From: Viridibacterium silvisoli
GTDB taxonomy: Bacteria; Pseudomonadota; Gammaproteobacteria; Burkholderiales; Rhodocyclaceae
Direction: 5' to 3'
Length of the DNA stretch: 64,000 nucleotides
Assembly: GCF_036017035.1 (NCBI RefSeq)
Contig: NZ_JAYXHS010000003.1
Span: 434,001 to 498,000, forward strand
Shown here piece after piece: positions 29,578 to 37,980 of this stretch. The translations under genes and the position numbers were made by a program. The notes under the pieces were generated by a model. The model made no database searches. It had not been told where the DNA came from and worked only from the letters and a program-made list of their open reading frames with translations. Position 1 is the stretch's first letter; each line of letters starts with the position of its first letter.

Positions 29578-29639
29578 ACCATAAATATCAGCCTGGCGCA
29601 ATTGGTCTTACCTCCTACTTGCGTATGTCAGGCAGGGTT

Positions 29640-29939
29640 GACTATGGTTGCATTCATGACAAAGAAGTGAATGTCTCAAAGCCTGTAAGTGTCCCGGTGG
29701 CCGTTGCAGATCAGTGCCATCCCTTGCGTTTTTTGCAGTCCGGTTTTCGCCGTCGGCCAGAACACAGGACGTGATCAACCTGTCGCTCAGGCGTGACGGA
29801 CAAAGCGTTTGCAGGTTCGCTGCGTGCTTGAGGATTCAAGCATGAGGCTGGGTCAGCAAACATTGTGTTGTAGCAGCATTGTCTGTCTCCAATGTCCTCC
29901 TTGGGGCCGTCCTTCAACAGACGGCCCCTTTTCTTTTTC
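29640..29939 (+). ncRNA. Candidate small RNA ending at an orphan terminator
   Basis: The segment has no supported ORF but ends in a strong terminator. It contains the hairpin TGCTTGA-GGAT-TCAAGCA (near 29825-29850), whose loop carries GGA, and ACAGG/CCTGT arms around 29764-29783. Several GGA motifs (AGGAC, CGGAC, AGGAT) resemble CsrA/RsmA-binding sRNAs but are too few to decide. No clear promoter: TTGACT at 29638 lacks a good -10. It does not show the signatures of tmRNA, RNase P RNA or 4.5S RNA. The 5' end is unknown. Confidence 0.35.
29903..29939 (+). terminator. Orphan intrinsic terminator
   Basis: GGGGCCGTC pairs with GACGGCCCC across an 8-base loop, followed by TTTTCTTTTT. No plus-strand gene lies within 880 bases upstream. 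Read on the minus strand it lacks a T tract. Confidence 0.85.
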
Positions 29940-30033
29940 TGGCGCGCGCGCTGCGCTGGCCTCCGTCCGGGACATCGGCGACGCCTTACGAATTCGCCGA
30001 TTTCAGCAAATACGCTCCGTCTGGCAGAGCGCC

Positions 30034-31764
30034 TCAGAAGGCGATTGCGATGGAGATGTGAAGGCGCAAGCGGTGCTGCTCTACACCCCATGCCAGGTCG
30101 GCAGCCAACGGCCCGGCAGGACTGCGCCAGCGTGCGCCGAGGCCCAGGCCGACTGCAGGGCGAAGAGTGTCCAGGCGATCACTGGCATTACCGGCATCCA
30201 CAAAAGTTGCCACGCCCCATTTGTCGTCAAGCCAGTGGGTATGCTCGACCGAGCCAACCAGCATGTAACGGCCGCCAACGATGGCATTGGCCTCCTGCTC
30301 ACCCAGCGACAAATAGCGGTAGCCACGAACAGTCTGCGCGCCACCGGTGCGGAACAGAAAGTCTTCCGGCACGGTTGAGCGGGTCTTGGCAGCTGTGTAG
30401 CCAGCCTCGATACGGGCAGACAGTACGTTGCGCGGCGTCAAGGAGAAATACGTCACCAGGCGTTCGTAGCTGCGAAGGAAATTGGCGTCCGAAAGCAACG
30501 CTTCGGAAGCACCACCCAGCTGCAGATTCAGGATGTAGCCCGAGCGTGGATCAAGCGGATTGTCGACGCGACGATAGGTCCACCCCCCGGTCAGCGCCAG
30601 CGCCTGGTTGACGTTGCGCGTCGAACCATCAGCCTGCCGCCCTTCGTGCTGGAAAGACAAGCCCACACGGGTTTCGATACGTCCGTGTTCATGGATTCTC
30701 GTCAGCCCGACAGCCTGCCGGTTGATCGCCAGATTCTCGATATCGCTGCGCTCCACAATCGCGCCTATGCCATAGCGATGATCCTCTTTGGTCGGTGGCA
30801 GGAAGATGTCTGCAAACGCCGCCTGGCTCAAAGTTTCGAGCCGCACGCCGCTGGTGAGTTGCCAGGCCCGATCGAACAGGTTCGCCTCGCTGTAACTGAA
30901 CTCGCCGCGGAAGCCCGTATTGCTGCTGTAGCCTGCGCCTACACCCATGCGCTGCGGCTTGGCCTCCACCACTACGACGCGTACGGGCGCCGCCGCAGCA
31001 CGCGCCGGATCGGTGTCGATACTCACCTCAACGGCGGAGAAATACGGCGTGCCCTGCAGAGCAGACTGAAACTGCAGGAGCGTTTCCTGGCTGTACTTGT
31101 CGCCCGGATTGAAGTGCCGATAGCGATCCAGCAGTTCCGGTTTGTATTGCGACAGCCCCGTGATCTCCAGCGGGCCGAAATAGAAAATCGGGCCGCTGTC
31201 GACGACGACAGAAAGACGTACCTCGGCGGTTTGCGGATCGACATCCGCGAGGCTTTCGACGATCCGCGCGCCAGGAAAATCACGCTTTGCTACGGCGAGC
31301 TGCAGGACTGTCTTGGCGGTATCCCAGTCGCTCTGCCGGAAGGCGGCGCCGACCGGCAAAGTCCACGCCTTGCGCAAGGCATCTGCCTGCTTGGCCTCGA
31401 GCGCGTCGCCCAGTTGCCCCGCAAACGACACGTCGACGGACACGACCTTGGCGCGCGGCCCTGGCTGGAGTTTCACCAGCACAGGGTCAGCCGCAGCGTC
31501 GATTTCAAGCTGCGGCGAGAAGTAGCCCTCAGTCGCCAGGAGTTCGGGGATGCGTTCGCGCAAACGACGCACGAGCCCCAGCTTCTCGAGCGCAGCACCA
31601 TCCGCATCGGCCGCGGCTTCACCTGCCAGCGGCGGCAGCCAGGGCAATAGACGTTCGCGAGCTTCGGGCGGAGCCTCGAATCGCCATAGCTCGGCCGCAT
31701 GCAACGGATAGCCGAGCAGAAGCAGCGACAGGATGCTCAGTGCGTACTTCGTGCGCAGAGACAT
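30034..31764 (-). CDS. tamA: TamA-type outer-membrane barrel protein (BamA/Omp85 family)
   Basis: 576 residues. A signal peptide (SILSLLLLGYPLHA) is followed by POTRA-type repeats (about residues 30-265; the third has FYFGPLEITGLSQY) and a C-terminal 16-strand Omp85 barrel with the RGYRYLSLGEQE motif and a C-terminal Phe. TamA works with the inner-membrane-anchored TamB in envelope lipid or autotransporter assembly. tamB normally follows immediately but is absent here: 888 non-coding bases and then tcdA. Its ATG directly abuts the fbp stop codon, so translation is probably coupled to fbp. Confidence 0.9.
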   Translation of the reverse strand: MSLRTKYALSILSLLLLGYPLHAAELWRFEAPPEARERLLPWLPPLAGEAAADADGAALEKLGLVRRLRERIPELLATEGYFSPQLEIDAAADPVLVKLQPGPRAKVVSVDVSFAGQLGDALEAKQADALRKAWTLPVGAAFRQSDWDTAKTVLQLAVAKRDFPGARIVESLADVDPQTAEVRLSVVVDSGPIFYFGPLEITGLSQYKPELLDRYRHFNPGDKYSQETLLQFQSALQGTPYFSAVEVSIDTDPARAAAAPVRVVVVEAKPQRMGVGAGYSSNTGFRGEFSYSEANLFDRAWQLTSGVRLETLSQAAFADIFLPPTKEDHRYGIGAIVERSDIENLAINRQAVGLTRIHEHGRIETRVGLSFQHEGRQADGSTRNVNQALALTGGWTYRRVDNPLDPRSGYILNLQLGGASEALLSDANFLRSYERLVTYFSLTPRNVLSARIEAGYTAAKTRSTVPEDFLFRTGGAQTVRGYRYLSLGEQEANAIVGGRYMLVGSVEHTHWLDDKWGVATFVDAGNASDRLDTLRPAVGLGLGARWRSPAGPLAADLAWGVEQHRLRLHISIAIAF

Positions 31765-32763
31765 TTACTCCGCGTGATACGCCACCACGCGCTCTACCTC
31801 GTGGCGCGAACCCAGAATCACCGGCACGCGCTGATGCAAGCCTTGCGGCACCAGATCGAGGACCGGTTCGCGCCCGGTGGACGCCGCGCCGCCAGCCTGC
31901 TCCACGACCATTGCCATCGGATTAGCTTCGTACAGCAAACGCAGATGACCGCCACGCGGGCGATTCTTCTCATCGAGCGGGTAGAGGAAGATGCCACCAC
32001 GCGCCAGGATGCGATGCACATCGGCCACCATGGACGCAACCCAACGCATGTTGAAGTCCTGGCCACGCGGGCCATCGGCCCCCTGTTGCAGCTCGGCGAT
32101 ATAGCGCTGCACTGGCGGCTCCCAGAAGCGCGAGCGCGAAGCGTTGATCGCAAACTCCTTGGTGTCTTCGGGAATACGGATATCGCCGTGCGTCAGCACC
32201 CAGGATCCGAATTCGCGGTCGAGCGTGAAGCCATGCGTGCCGGTGCCCACGGTCAGGACCAGCATCGTCGACGGTCCATAGACAGCGTAGCCCGCTGCCA
32301 CCTGACGCCGGCCGGTCTGCAGGAAAGCCTCCTCGGTTGGCTCCATGTTCGCCGGACAACGCAGCACGGAGAAGATCGTCCCGACCGAGATGTTGACGTC
32401 GATGTTCGACGAGCCATCGAGCGGATCGAACACCAGCAGGTATTCGCCCTTCGGATAAGTCTTCGGAATATAGGAAGGATCGTCGAGCTCTTCAGACGCC
32501 ATCGCTGCGAGGTGACCACCCCATTCGTTGGCGTGCAGCAACACTTCATTGGCGACTACATCGAGCTTCTTCTGCGCCTCGCCTTGCACATTGTCGGTGC
32601 CTGCATTGCCGAGCAAGCCGGCCACTGCGCCCTTGCCGACATGCACGCTGATGGTCTTGACTGCGCGTGCGACCACTTCGATAAGCAGACGCAGGTCTGC
32701 CGGAATCATCTTCTGATTACGCTGCTGTTCAATGAGGAACTGGGTAAGGGTTACGCGACTCAT
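31765..32763 (-). CDS. fbp: Fructose-1,6-bisphosphatase, class I
   Basis: 332 residues, a normal class I length. Gluconeogenic enzyme hydrolysing fructose-1,6-bisphosphate to fructose-6-phosphate. Metal and substrate motifs: MASEELDD, FDPLDGSSNIDVN, and the C-terminal RGGIFLYPLD with LRLLYEANPMAM. The start MSRVTLTQFL at 32761-32763 is used; an upstream frame adds 9 residues without support. It is the first gene of the fbp-tamA pair. Confidence 0.97.
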   Translation of the reverse strand: MSRVTLTQFLIEQQRNQKMIPADLRLLIEVVARAVKTISVHVGKGAVAGLLGNAGTDNVQGEAQKKLDVVANEVLLHANEWGGHLAAMASEELDDPSYIPKTYPKGEYLLVFDPLDGSSNIDVNISVGTIFSVLRCPANMEPTEEAFLQTGRRQVAAGYAVYGPSTMLVLTVGTGTHGFTLDREFGSWVLTHGDIRIPEDTKEFAINASRSRFWEPPVQRYIAELQQGADGPRGQDFNMRWVASMVADVHRILARGGIFLYPLDEKNRPRGGHLRLLYEANPMAMVVEQAGGAASTGREPVLDLVPQGLHQRVPVILGSRHEVERVVAYHAE

Positions 32764-33075
32764 GAGTTCATCCTGCCTGGTTCGTTTCATGGATAGGCGG
32801 AATTATCGCCCGCTTTCGTGACAGCTTCGGAAAATCCTTGGAGCAAGCCCCGGGCCCGGTTTTTTTGCACATCCGTGACCCAGATCTCGTTTGCCTCTCA
32901 ATTGTTTGTAAGATTTGACAGTTTCAGGGAAACTCCCGCCACCGAATGCATTCCAATCGGCACTCTCTCGCACGCTTCATGACTGTCGTGCAGCAGCGCT
33001 TGCCTGTCTGCCGTACCCCGATTCGCGACTCCCGATTCCCGATTTGATTCCGACGAGCTTTCCTGCCATCCCAGC
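32764..33075. other. Divergent fbp/dadA intergenic region (312 bases)
   Basis: Contains a GC palindrome followed by seven T at 32850-32866 and a short array of CCCGATT-like direct repeats at 33016-33045. No gene supported. Confidence 0.5.
33016..33045. repeat. Short imperfect direct repeats of CCCGATT
   Basis: Three copies of CCCGATT occur within 30 bases, separated by CGCGACT and C. Similar GATTCCC-rich patches occur between genes in several proteobacteria. Meaning unknown. Confidence 0.4.
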
Positions 33076-34338
33076 ATGCATATTGTGATCATTGGCGCCG
33101 GCCTGACCGGAGTGAGCACGGCCTGGTACCTGCGACAGGCCGGCCATCAAGTAACAGTCGTCGAGCGGCGCGAAGCCGCCGCCATGGAAACCAGCTTCGC
33201 CAATGGCGGCCAGGTTTCGATCAGCCATCCCGAGCCTTGGGCCAATCCACAGACGCCCATGAACATCCTGCGCTGGCTCGGGCGACGCGACGCGCCCCTG
33301 CTGTTCCGCCTGCCTGCAGAGCCGGCGCGCTGGCGCTGGGGCATGGAGTTCCTGCGCGAATGCGTGCCCGGTCGCACTTATCGCAACACGCTGGCCATCG
33401 GCCGACTGGCGGCCTATAGCGGGCAACTGCTACGCAAGCTGCGCGACGAAACGCATGTCGAGTACAAGCAACTGCAGCGCGGTGTGCTGCACCTCTACTT
33501 CAGCAAGGACGAGTTGCAGCGAGGGCAACGCCAGGCGCGCATCCTGCGCGAGCTGGGCGTAAATGCCGACATCCTGACGCCTGAGCAATGCGTGGATTAC
33601 GACCCGTCCCTGAGCAACGCCCTGCCTCGCCTCACAGGCGCCATGCTCGGGCGCGATGACGAAAGCGGCGACGCTCACCTGTTCACCCTGCAACTCGCCG
33701 AGGCAGCGCAGCGCGCCGGCGTCAACTTCCACTATGGCGCGGACATAGAGCGCCTGATGTTCGAAGACGGTCGCGTCACCTCACTGCACCTCGTCGACGA
33801 CCACGGCCGTCGCGGCGCCATATCCGGCGATGCCTATGTCATCTGCGCCGGCAGCTTCAGCAAGTCACTGGCACGGCGAGTCGGTGAACGCCTGCCCATC
33901 TACCCGGTGAAGGGTTATTCCGCGACTGTCGCCATACGCAACGCCGCGCGTGCGCCAACCGTCAGCATCACCGACGAGTCGCGCCGCATGGTCTGCGCGC
34001 GCATGGGCGACCAGCTGCGCATTGCCGGCATGGCCGATCTCAATGGTTTCAACCTGGAACTCGATCCCACGCGCTGTCAGGCGCTGCTCGACTGGGTGGA
34101 AGAGCTGTTCCCCGGCGCGGTTGAACTCGGCAAGCCTGAATACTGGGCCGGCCTGCGCCCTGCCACGCCGAGCAATGTGCCCATCATCGGCCGTGCGCGC
34201 TTGCCCAACCTGTACTACAACACGGGCCATGGCACGCTGGGCTGGACACTGGCCTGCGGCTCGGGCAAAGCACTGGCCGACATCATCGACCGGCGGCCGC
34301 CTGAAGTGAAATTCCCGTTCTGGCGCGGGCGGGCCTGA
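33076..34338 (+). CDS. dadA: D-amino acid dehydrogenase, FAD-dependent
   Basis: 420 residues. The N-terminal FAD dinucleotide-binding motif is VIIGAGLTGVSTAWYLRQAGH followed by the acidic end in VVERR (residues 3-30). TSFANGGQVSISHPEPWANP is characteristic of DadA. The C-terminal PVKGYSATV and GHGTLGWTLACGSGKALAD complete the family pattern. It oxidises D-amino acids, passing electrons to the respiratory chain. No alanine racemase gene is adjacent. Confidence 0.92.
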   Translation: MHIVIIGAGLTGVSTAWYLRQAGHQVTVVERREAAAMETSFANGGQVSISHPEPWANPQTPMNILRWLGRRDAPLLFRLPAEPARWRWGMEFLRECVPGRTYRNTLAIGRLAAYSGQLLRKLRDETHVEYKQLQRGVLHLYFSKDELQRGQRQARILRELGVNADILTPEQCVDYDPSLSNALPRLTGAMLGRDDESGDAHLFTLQLAEAAQRAGVNFHYGADIERLMFEDGRVTSLHLVDDHGRRGAISGDAYVICAGSFSKSLARRVGERLPIYPVKGYSATVAIRNAARAPTVSITDESRRMVCARMGDQLRIAGMADLNGFNLELDPTRCQALLDWVEELFPGAVELGKPEYWAGLRPATPSNVPIIGRARLPNLYYNTGHGTLGWTLACGSGKALADIIDRRPPEVKFPFWRGRA

Positions 34339-34360
34339 GCGCGTAGCTGGCCCCACGGAC

Positions 34361-34729
34361 ATGCACGACGAGTTTGCCGATCATCTGCGCGAGCTGTTTG
34401 CCCCGCTGGGAGCGATACAGATCAAGCGCATGTTCGGTGGCGCGGGCATCTATGCCGAAGACATCATGTTTGCGCTGCTCGCTGACGATGTGCTTTATCT
34501 GAAGGTGGATGAGCAGAATCGGGCGCTGTTCGAAGCCGAGGGGCTCGAAGCATTCAGTTACGTCGCAAAGGGAAACCGGCGCGTGAGCCTGAGCTACTTC
34601 CGCGCGCCGGATGAAGCGATGGATTCAGCGCAGCTCATGCTGCCCTGGGCGCGCAGTGCTTTTGCCGCGGCCCTGCGAGCAAGCGTGCGCAAGACGTCCT
34701 CCAAGGCAGTGCGGACCAACAAGCGCTGA
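34361..34729 (+). CDS. TfoX N-terminal domain protein
   Basis: 122 residues. FAPLGAIQIKRMFGGAGIYAEDIMFALL and YLKVDEQNRALFE place it in the TfoX N-terminal domain family, related to the competence regulator TfoX/Sxy. The C-terminal TfoX domain is missing, and the tail is Lys/Arg/Ser-rich. Single-domain members are common and mostly uncharacterised, so a role in competence should not be assumed. It follows dadA by 22 bases and is convergent with the chemoreceptor gene. Confidence 0.85.
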   Translation: MHDEFADHLRELFAPLGAIQIKRMFGGAGIYAEDIMFALLADDVLYLKVDEQNRALFEAEGLEAFSYVAKGNRRVSLSYFRAPDEAMDSAQLMLPWARSAFAAALRASVRKTSSKAVRTNKR

Positions 34730-34751
34730 CTGGCGACAGCGCCCGGCGCGT

Positions 34752-36365
34752 CTAGACGCGATACGCTGCCAGCGTTTGCGAGATACCGCGACCCATACCG
34801 GAAATATTCTCGACGGAGCTGGCGACGCCCTGTGCGGCGCTGGAATTGCGTTCAGTCATTTGTGCGATCTGTTCGATCTGCCGCGCAATGATGGTGCTTG
34901 CCGAGGACTGCTCGCGCATGGCATCCGTCATCTCATCCACCAATTCAACCAGCATGCCTGCGCCACTCTGGATCTCGCGGATGGCAGACCCTGCTTCGCG
35001 CGCATTCTCGACACCACGCTCAACGGCGTCGACAGAGGACGACATGCTGTCGACCGCATTGCGTGCTGCGTCCTGGATCTTCAGGATCAGCGTTGAAATG
35101 TCGCTGGTGGCCAGGGTCGTACGCTCGGCCAGCTTGCGCACCTCATCGGCCACCACGGCAAAACCACGCCCCTGCTCACCTGCACGCGCCGCTTCGATGG
35201 CCGCATTGAGGGCCAGCAAGTTGGTCTGATCGGCGATCTCCTTGATCATGTTGGCGACCGAAGAGATGCTCTCGCTGTCGCTGCGCAAGGCAACGATGCG
35301 TTCGGAAGCAACCTGCACCGACTCGGCGATGCTCTGGATGCCACCCACCGTGTTCATGATGACCTCGGTGCCGCGATCCGCGCTCTTCTGTGAATTCTGG
35401 GTATGCGTGCTGGCATCGAGCGCACGCTCGACGATGACCGAAATGCTCACCGTCAGCTGTTCGATGGCGGCCGCCATGCTGGCCGTAGCATCGCTTTGCG
35501 TGCGTGAATTTTCGGCGATCTCGCGCGAGCTGCTATCGACCGCACCAACGGCCCCCGCCAGTTGTTGCGCCGCGCCCTGCACCTGACCAAAGCTGTCACG
35601 CAGGCGCTTGATGAGTCCGTTGTAAGCCAGGACGGTGAGGCCGATTTCATCGTGCGTTCCCACTGGAACTGGATGCGTGAAATCGAGACTCTCTGCCGTC
35701 GTCGTGATGGCCTTCTGCATGGCCGCCATGGGCGCCACGATGGAGCGCGCGAGGAAGTAACCGATCACCGCGAAGACGCCAAGCGCAATGACGGCTGCGA
35801 CGATGGAAAAGCTCAGGCTGGCTGCGAATACGCCATCCGCATCCTTGGAGACGCGCGCCACCTTCTCCGTGTTGATCTGACCAAGCTTCTCGAACGCGGC
35901 TGAAGCCTGCTCGTGGGAGGTCTTGAGCTTGCCGTTCATGATCTCCAGCGCCATCTTGCTCTCGCCCATGTTGGCGAGATTGCCGACGCGCTGCATGTCG
36001 CTCAGGTAGACCGTGATGGCCGCAGTGGCCTCGTCGAGCAGCTTCACTTCGTCAGGCGCTGTCGTGTGCGTACGCAGGGTCTGGATATGGCCGATGATTT
36101 TTTCGCTGAACTGCTGCAGCTCGGCGTCGATTTTCTTGCCTTCGGCCTCGTCCGTGCTGAGCGCGCGGCCGTAGGCAATCGCGTGCATGTTCAGGTAGAG
36201 CGTGCGGACTTCGGAAGATAGTTGCAGATCGGGTAAGGCATCGACGGTGATCGCCGTCATGCCGGTATGCAAGCGCGTCAGGCCGGTCACCCCCAAGCCC
36301 ACGAGAATCACGCAGGTCAGCAATGCAATTGCTACGAGGCCCCAGATTTTCTGTTTGATCGACAT
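34752..36365 (-). CDS. Methyl-accepting chemotaxis protein (4-helix-bundle sensor)
   Basis: 537 residues. TM1 is VAIALLTCVILVGLGVTGL (about 9-30), then a periplasmic 4HB_MCP-type domain, TM2 at about 187-210, and a HAMP linker. The cytoplasmic signalling hairpin contains IKEIADQTNLLALNAAIEAARAGEQGRGFAVVADEVR, split here around residue 390. No C-terminal receptor pentapeptide for CheR/CheB tethering is seen. The start at 36363-36365 is chosen for GGAGCAGGG just upstream. It feeds the flagellar motor through CheA. No che genes are in the window. Confidence 0.93.
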   Translation of the reverse strand: MSIKQKIWGLVAIALLTCVILVGLGVTGLTRLHTGMTAITVDALPDLQLSSEVRTLYLNMHAIAYGRALSTDEAEGKKIDAELQQFSEKIIGHIQTLRTHTTAPDEVKLLDEATAAITVYLSDMQRVGNLANMGESKMALEIMNGKLKTSHEQASAAFEKLGQINTEKVARVSKDADGVFAASLSFSIVAAVIALGVFAVIGYFLARSIVAPMAAMQKAITTTAESLDFTHPVPVGTHDEIGLTVLAYNGLIKRLRDSFGQVQGAAQQLAGAVGAVDSSSREIAENSRTQSDATASMAAAIEQLTVSISVIVERALDASTHTQNSQKSADRGTEVIMNTVGGIQSIAESVQVASERIVALRSDSESISSVANMIKEIADQTNLLALNAAIEAARAGEQGRGFAVVADEVRKLAERTTLATSDISTLILKIQDAARNAVDSMSSSVDAVERGVENAREAGSAIREIQSGAGMLVELVDEMTDAMREQSSASTIIARQIEQIAQMTERNSSAAQGVASSVENISGMGRGISQTLAAYRV

Positions 36366-36387
36366 CCCTGCTCCAGCTACATGGCGG

Positions 36388-36429
36388 AAAAAAACAAAAC
36401 GCCCGGTTGCGCGATAGCACAACCGGGCG
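36388..36429 (-). terminator. Intrinsic terminator of the RND efflux operon
   Basis: On the minus strand GCCCGGTTG pairs with CAACCGGGC over a 10-base loop, followed by GTTTTGTTTTTTT. It lies about 80 bases after the outer-membrane gene's stop and just upstream of the chemoreceptor start. Confidence 0.92.
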
Positions 36430-36507
36430 CTACATCAGCCTTTACGGCAGGGGCCGGTAAGACTTGAACTGCCAGGCAGGTCGTTCCGTCAGGCAGTCCG
36501 ACCGCCC

Positions 36508-37980
36508 TTACTTGCCACCCTTCGTTCCGGCGCTGGCCTGCTCGGTGATCTGAGCCGTTTCCCAACCGCCACCGAGGGCACGGAACAAATCGACACTCGC
36601 GTTCAGCCGGAAGGCCTGCGCATCGATCCGGTCAGCGTCCACCGAATAAAGGTTGCGTTCTGCGTCGAGCAGCTCCAGATAGCCGGAAACGCCAGCGTCA
36701 TAGCGCAGCTGGGCGACACGCAGCGAGGTACGTAATGCTCCACTGCGGCGCTCCTGCGCCACCAGCGTGTCGCTTGCCGCACGCATATTGCCGATCGCGT
36801 CATAGACCTCTGTGAACGCCGTCTGCACGGACTTCACGTAGAGCGCCTTGGCAGCTTCCTCACGCGCCTCGGCGGCCTTCACACCCGCGTCGATCTGCGC
36901 CAGACCGAAGATCGGCTGGGTGATGGATGCGGCAAGGCGCCAGACGAGTGCCGGCCCGGAGAACAGATCGGACAAGGACGCACTCTCCTGCCCACCGCTA
37001 CCGGTCAGGATGATCTGCGGGAAATACATCGCACGCGCCTGACCGACCCGCGCTTGCGTCGCCGCCAGATTGGCTTCTGCTTCACGGATGTCGGGACGAC
37101 GCGCCAGCATGTCGGACGGCAAACCTTCCGGCACGTTCGGCGCGGGCGGAAGAACCTCCGCCTTGCTGCGTGTAATGCGGTTCTCGACGATGGCGCGCGG
37201 CGAGTCGCCAGCCAGCAGGGCCAGCGCACGTTCGCTCTGCGCCTGCGCGGCGATCAGGCGTGGCAGTGACGCCGCGATGGCGTCGCGCTCGCTCTGAGCC
37301 TGCTGGACCACGAGGTTATTGGCCGTGCCGCCCGCCAGGCGCTTCTGCGCCAGCTGGAAAGCGTCTTCACGCGTTGCCAGCGTCTGACGCGTCAGCTCCA
37401 GCTTGCGGTCTGTTGCCAGCAGAGTGAAGTAACCACGCGCCACCTGCGCTGCCAGCGAAGAGCGGAAACCCGCCATCGCCTCACGGCTGGCGATCAGGTT
37501 CGCCATCGCCGCCTTGTTGGCATTGCGCACGCGTCCCCACAGATCCAGCTCATAGGCAATCGTGATACCCGCCTGATAGTTGTTGGACGTGTAGGTGCCG
37601 GCCGGTCGTGGAATGACCCCCGCCTCGGTGGCCTTGCTACGACTGGCGTTGAACCCTGCGTCCAGCGACGGATACAGGTCACTGCGCGCTACCGACAGCA
37701 GCGCCGCCGATTCGGCCACGCGCGCTTCGGTCACCTTGAGATCGGTGTTGTAGGTCAGCGCCCGCTCGATCAAGGCGGTCAGCGCCGGATCGTTGTAACG
37801 CAACCACCAGCGGCCGAGATCTTCGGCGACCGGGCCGCTCGTAGCCTGCGGCAGATCGAGCACCGGCTTTTCGGCCACCGGCGTGCTGACGCAAGCCGTC
37901 AGCACGGCCGCAGCGATCAGGCTCAAGGCCGTGCTGCGAAGGGTCTTTGAATCGATGATTTTCAATTCATCACGCATCAT
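36508..37980 (-). CDS. RND efflux outer-membrane lipoprotein (OprM/NodT family)
   Basis: 490 residues. The signal peptide ends in the lipobox LTA-C with Cys30 as the lipidation site. Two outer-membrane-efflux-protein repeats follow; YELDLWGRVRNANKAA and SDMLARRPDIREAEANL are family signatures. The trimer forms the outer-membrane channel of the pump. The start (ATG at 37978-37980, tandem Met) has GGAGAAAC upstream and overlaps the pump gene's end by 11 bases, so the two are coupled. Confidence 0.93.
   Translation of the reverse strand: MMRDELKIIDSKTLRSTALSLIAAAVLTACVSTPVAEKPVLDLPQATSGPVAEDLGRWWLRYNDPALTALIERALTYNTDLKVTEARVAESAALLSVARSDLYPSLDAGFNASRSKATEAGVIPRPAGTYTSNNYQAGITIAYELDLWGRVRNANKAAMANLIASREAMAGFRSSLAAQVARGYFTLLATDRKLELTRQTLATREDAFQLAQKRLAGGTANNLVVQQAQSERDAIAASLPRLIAAQAQSERALALLAGDSPRAIVENRITRSKAEVLPPAPNVPEGLPSDMLARRPDIREAEANLAATQARVGQARAMYFPQIILTGSGGQESASLSDLFSGPALVWRLAASITQPIFGLAQIDAGVKAAEAREEAAKALYVKSVQTAFTEVYDAIGNMRAASDTLVAQERRSGALRTSLRVAQLRYDAGVSGYLELLDAERNLYSVDADRIDAQAFRLNASVDLFRALGGGWETAQITEQASAGTKGGK

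Larger units (their letters stand above)
29146..30033. other. Long intergenic region (888 bases) with an orphan plus-strand terminator
   Basis: No convincing protein-coding frame. It contains a TTCGTG/CACGAA dyad at 29558-29577, a run of hairpin-forming sequence at about 29640-29900, and a strong rho-independent terminator at 29903-29939 on the plus strand with no plus-strand gene in front of it. It separates minus-strand tamA from minus-strand tcdA. Confidence 0.6.

Noticed and set aside
29603..29612. TGGTCTTACC resembling a FadR/PdhR-type GntR site
   Set aside because: Only the 10-base core fits; flanking bases do not complete the palindrome and no matching metabolic gene is next to it.
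32850..32866. GC palindrome followed by seven T between fbp and dadA
   Set aside because: CCGGGCCCGG has no loop for a stable terminator stem and no plus-strand gene lies in front of it.
36365..36470. Possible sigma-28 promoter before the chemoreceptor (TAAAGGCT on the minus strand)
   Set aside because: The -10 region after 10 or 11 bases matches GCCGATAA at only about 3 of 8 positions, and the efflux terminator lies between it and the gene.
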